The notes under the pieces: generated by a model
Seen by the model: the letters and a program-made list of their open reading frames with translations, nothing else
Told to the model about the DNA's origin: nothing
Database searches by the model: none
Assembly (NCBI GenBank): GCA_964372115.1
Contig: CAYJPN010000024.1
Coordinates: forward strand, 24,106 to 88,105
From: CG2-30-36-16 sp964372115
Lineage (GTDB): Bacteria; Bacteroidota; Ignavibacteria; Ignavibacteriales; Ignavibacteriaceae
DNA: 64,000 bases
Reading direction: 5' to 3'
Shown: piece after piece, positions 61,782 through 64,000 of the stretch
Layout of the letters: every line of letters starts with the position of its first letter
How positions within the stretch are numbered: the stretch's first letter is position 1
Program-made: the position numbers and the translations under genes

Positions 61782-62396
61782 ATGGCTGAACAAAAATTAA
61801 AAATTGCTATAACCGGCAGCATTGGTTCCGGAAAAACACTGTTTTCAACTTTTATTGAAGAGATTGGCTTTACGGTTATTGATGCCGATAAAATAAGCAA
61901 AGAGATGCTTGGAAAAGATGAAAAAATAAAAAAGCAAATAGTAAAGACTTTTGGCGATGCCGCATACGTCAACGGCAAACCAAATCTTAAGTATCTTGCC
62001 GAAAATGTTTTTTCGAGTATGGAAAATGTGCAAAAAATAAATGCCATTCTTCATCCGGTAGTGATAGCTGTGATTGAAAAAAAAATGGAGGAAGAATTAA
62101 AAAAGCGGCGAATGGTTTTTGTTGAAGCCGCACTTATTTATGAAGCCGACATGGAAGATTTGTTTGATTATATTGTGCTCGTTACAGCGGATGAAAAGCT
62201 GCGTATGGAACGAAAGAAAACGTCAAAAAAAATATCCGAAACGGAATTTAAAAAGAGAAGCGATAACCAAATACCCGATAGCGAAAAAAGAAAACGCGCC
62301 GATTTTATTTTTGAAAACAACGGTACCGAAGCCGAGTTAAAAGGGAAAGCAAATCTTTTGTTGATGATGTTACACACTTCCGCGGTAAAAAAATGA
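61782..62396 (+). CDS. coaE: Dephospho-CoA kinase
   Basis: A 204-aa P-loop kinase for the last step of coenzyme A synthesis. ATG 61782 gives MAEQKLKIAITGSIGSGKT (Walker A 11-19). FTVIDADKISKEM, LHPVVIAVIEKKM and FVEAALIYEADMEDLFD are typical. The stop overlaps pheA by 4 nt (ATGA). The 186 nt between rny and this gene holds a hairpin (CCCCGCC stem) and a possible longer imperfect stem at 61668-61717. Confidence 0.93.
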   Translation: MAEQKLKIAITGSIGSGKTLFSTFIEEIGFTVIDADKISKEMLGKDEKIKKQIVKTFGDAAYVNGKPNLKYLAENVFSSMENVQKINAILHPVVIAVIEKKMEEELKKRRMVFVEAALIYEADMEDLFDYIVLVTADEKLRMERKKTSKKISETEFKKRSDNQIPDSEKRKRADFIFENNGTEAELKGKANLLLMMLHTSAVKK

Positions 62397-63223
62397 CAGC
62401 CGCGTTCCAGGGCGAATTAGGCGCATTTAGCGAAATAGCATGCAAAAAATATTTCGGCAGCAAGGTTAAGGTTTTGCCGGGGTTTAGTTTTGAAGATGCA
62501 TTTATAAATCTAAAAAAAGGGAAAGCGGATTACGCGGTTTTACCAATTGAAAACTCACTTTACGGAAGCGTTTACGAAACATTCGACCTGCTTATTAAAT
62601 ATGGTTATCCAATTATTGGAGAATTATATTTACAGATAAATCATAATCTTGTTGCTCCGGCAAAACTTGAAATAAAAAAGATAAAAAAAATATACTCGCA
62701 CCCGCAGGCTCTCGGGCAGTGTTCCGATTTTTTGAAGGCATTAAAAAACGTACAAATACTTCCCGCATATGATACGGCGGGCTCGGCTAAATTGGCGGCA
62801 GAAGAAAATGACGGAAACACGGCGGCAATTGCGAGCAGCGAGGCTGCGCATCTTTATAAATTAAAAATTCTGAAGAAGGGGATACAGAACAATAAAGAAA
62901 ATTACACGCGCTTTGTTGTTATCTCGAAAAAAGAAAATTCAGGTAAACTAAACAGTTCTAAATCTTCAATTTGTTTCCAGCTTAAAAGCATACCGGGCGC
63001 ATTATTTAAGGCGCTAAGTGTTTTTGCTTTGCGCGAAATTGATCTTGTAAAAATCGAGTCGCGCCCAATACCCCACAAACCATTTGAATATTTGTTTTAC
63101 GTTGATTTAATCGGATCGATAAAAGATAAAAAACTTACATTAGCGTTAAACCATCTCGAAGAAATAACCGACTCTATTATTATACTTGGCAATTACACGA
63201 TGGGCAAAACTTACATAAGCTAA
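62393..63223 (+). CDS. pheA: Prephenate dehydratase with ACT domain
   Basis: A 276-aa enzyme of phenylalanine synthesis. AAFQGELGAFSEIACKKYFG opens it; the catalytic Thr is in ENYTRFVVI; DYAVLPIENSLYGSV and SHPQALGQCSDFL are conserved. The C-terminal ACT domain has the Phe-binding GALF (PGALFKALSVF) and ESRP (KIESRPIPHKPFEY) motifs, so the enzyme is probably feedback-inhibited by Phe. It is monofunctional, without chorismate mutase. Its ATG overlaps the coaE stop by 4 nt. Confidence 0.94.
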   Translation: MTAAFQGELGAFSEIACKKYFGSKVKVLPGFSFEDAFINLKKGKADYAVLPIENSLYGSVYETFDLLIKYGYPIIGELYLQINHNLVAPAKLEIKKIKKIYSHPQALGQCSDFLKALKNVQILPAYDTAGSAKLAAEENDGNTAAIASSEAAHLYKLKILKKGIQNNKENYTRFVVISKKENSGKLNSSKSSICFQLKSIPGALFKALSVFALREIDLVKIESRPIPHKPFEYLFYVDLIGSIKDKKLTLALNHLEEITDSIIILGNYTMGKTYIS

Positions 63224-63861
63224 CAAATTAGTTTACCGGAGTTAAACACATCACTAAATAAGTTAAACAAAAAGGGCGTTTTTTTTTATATATAAGTTTG
63301 TGCCGTTGGCGCAGAGCTTTATAAACGTAAAAAAAATCGGGGTGCACTTGATTTATATTGTTTAACGGTTTATTTTGTAAGCGCAATTGATGCGACAGGT
63401 TTGGAACGGTTTATAAAATGATGTATTAATAGGTTTTGGTTTTTTAAGGATGATTTAATCACTTTTAATAATAATACCATAGCGCGGCAAGCCGCAAGTT
63501 AACAGTAAAAAGTAAAAAAACACAAAATATATCTTGACATAAAAAATCCGTTGGCTAACGGATACATGCTAATACTTTAGGGTGTATTATAAACAGTAAT
63601 CATTTTCTTTATCGAAACAGCGGCTGTGCCGTTATTCTTTTTATTCCGCTTTACGTGGAAGTTTCTCCTCTCGAAGGCGCTCCGATATTTATACTCATTT
63701 ATGATGTTTGTTTTAACGTTTTTATTTTTGAGTACCGATTAAATGATAAACAAAATAGTTATGAGTTTTTTGTTACTTCTATTTTACCAAACACCGGTTT
63801 AAAAATAAAAACCATACGACAAAACAATTTAGTCTTGCCGATAAAAAATATAAACGAGCGC
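63224..63861. other. Non-coding tail with scattered G/C-rich palindromes
   Basis: No credible gene was found in this A+T-rich stretch. It contains several short palindromes (GCGGCAAGCCGC at 63484-63495, TCCGTTGGCTAACGGA at 63547-63562, and weaker ones). It looks like eroded repeat DNA. Confidence 0.45.
63547..63562 (+). repeat. Palindromic repeat copy 2
   Basis: TCCGTTGGCTAACGGA: a stem TCCGTT/AACGGA with GGCT loop. Its reverse complement matches 52105-52120 at 15 of 16 positions. Confidence 0.55.
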
Positions 63862-63968
63862 TCATCCAATCTCTTCATGCACCCATGCAAAGATTCCATA
63901 CATCCATTCAAAGAAGTCATTCATTCATCCAATGCCTTCATGCAGCCATGCAAAGATTCCATACATCC
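63862..63968 (+). repeat. 44-nt direct repeat, two copies, 63-nt period
   Basis: Copy 1 at 63862-63905 and copy 2 at 63925-63968. They share TCATCCAAT, CTTCATGCA and CCATGCAAAGATTCCATACA with three mismatches at most. The segment between copies is also made of CATTCA words. No third copy is in the window, and it may continue past the right edge. Confidence 0.75.
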
Positions 63969-64000
63969 TTAGCGCGGCATAGCCGGCAACCAAAAAAATA

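Noticed and set aside
63862..63968. Possible CRISPR array
   Set aside because: Only two copies with a 19-nt gap that is itself repeat-like, no palindromic repeat ends and no cas genes.
63655..63972. 105-aa frame at the right end
   Set aside because: It starts at GTG without a ribosome site and its C-half simply translates the direct repeat; no domain is seen.

Overview
The window is A+T-rich bacterial chromosome that looks like a member of the Ignavibacteria / Chlorobi-Bacteroidota lineage. Three secreted proteins end in the type IX secretion (T9SS) C-terminal sorting domain with the N-Y-P-N-P-F-N-P signature common in Ignavibacteria. There is also a TonB-dependent receptor with an N-terminal carboxypeptidase-like domain, and an 11-gene complex I operon without nuoEFG. 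No phage, integrase, transposase or CRISPR array is visible. Lineage assignment is inference from these families, not from a marker tree.

Layout. 1-6.2 kb: surface and secreted proteins (NHL protein tail, T9SS endonuclease-like protein, TonB-dependent receptor, T9SS beta-helix protein). 6.4-10.3 kb, minus strand: Lon-domain protein, then an iron-sulfur operon in transcription order iscR, iscS, an unknown 101-aa gene, iscA, Fe/Mn superoxide dismutase; an IscR-type dyad lies just upstream of iscR. 10.4-20.7 kb, minus: nuoA-B-C-D-H-I-J-K-L-M-N, tightly packed and closed by a strong terminator. 21-24.8 kb, plus: alr, an overlapping unknown gene, mannose-1-phosphate guanylyltransferase, an orphan. 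24.8-31.3 kb, minus: M28 peptidase and PD40 propeller, then feoA-feoB-fur-MBL hydrolase. 31.6-38 kb, plus: PAS histidine kinase and single-domain response regulator, PBP4-type carboxypeptidase, T9SS-tagged GxGYxYP protein. 38.1-43.8 kb, minus: lipoprotein, S9 peptidase, ABC-2 transporter pair. 44-49.9 kb, minus: a sodium-pumping methylmalonyl-CoA decarboxylase operon led by methylmalonyl-CoA mutase (catalytic subunit only) and epimerase. 49.9-52.3 kb: unrecognised small secreted proteins, a hidden 43-aa lipoprotein gene, and the stub of a Tat-exported protein. 52.3-63.2 kb, plus: tRNA-Leu, tRNA-Val, thrS, infC (with a non-canonical AUC start), rpmI, rplT, pheS, pheT, a coiled-coil gene, zapA, a candidate 6S RNA, rny, coaE, pheA. 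63.2-64 kb: no convincing gene, but palindromes and a 44-nt direct repeat.

How it fits together. Complex I (electron donor not encoded here) and the Na+-pumping decarboxylase both build ion gradients. The mutase-epimerase-decarboxylase set can convert succinyl-CoA to propionyl-CoA with Na+ export, or run in the direction of propionate use. The Isc/SOD and Feo/Fur clusters handle iron, Fe-S assembly and oxidative stress, which fits the large Fe-S demand of complex I. The 52-63 kb block is a housekeeping translation/division cluster.

The most interesting items are structural details inside otherwise ordinary regions: a 6S RNA fold between zapA and rny; the AUC start of infC; a likely two-start SOD giving Tat-exported and cytosolic forms; an IscR-like operator; an unknown gene translationally coupled to iscS; a terminator hairpin directly before thrS; and small palindromic repeats shared by two distant intergenic regions. 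I did not find a clear new defence or mobile system.
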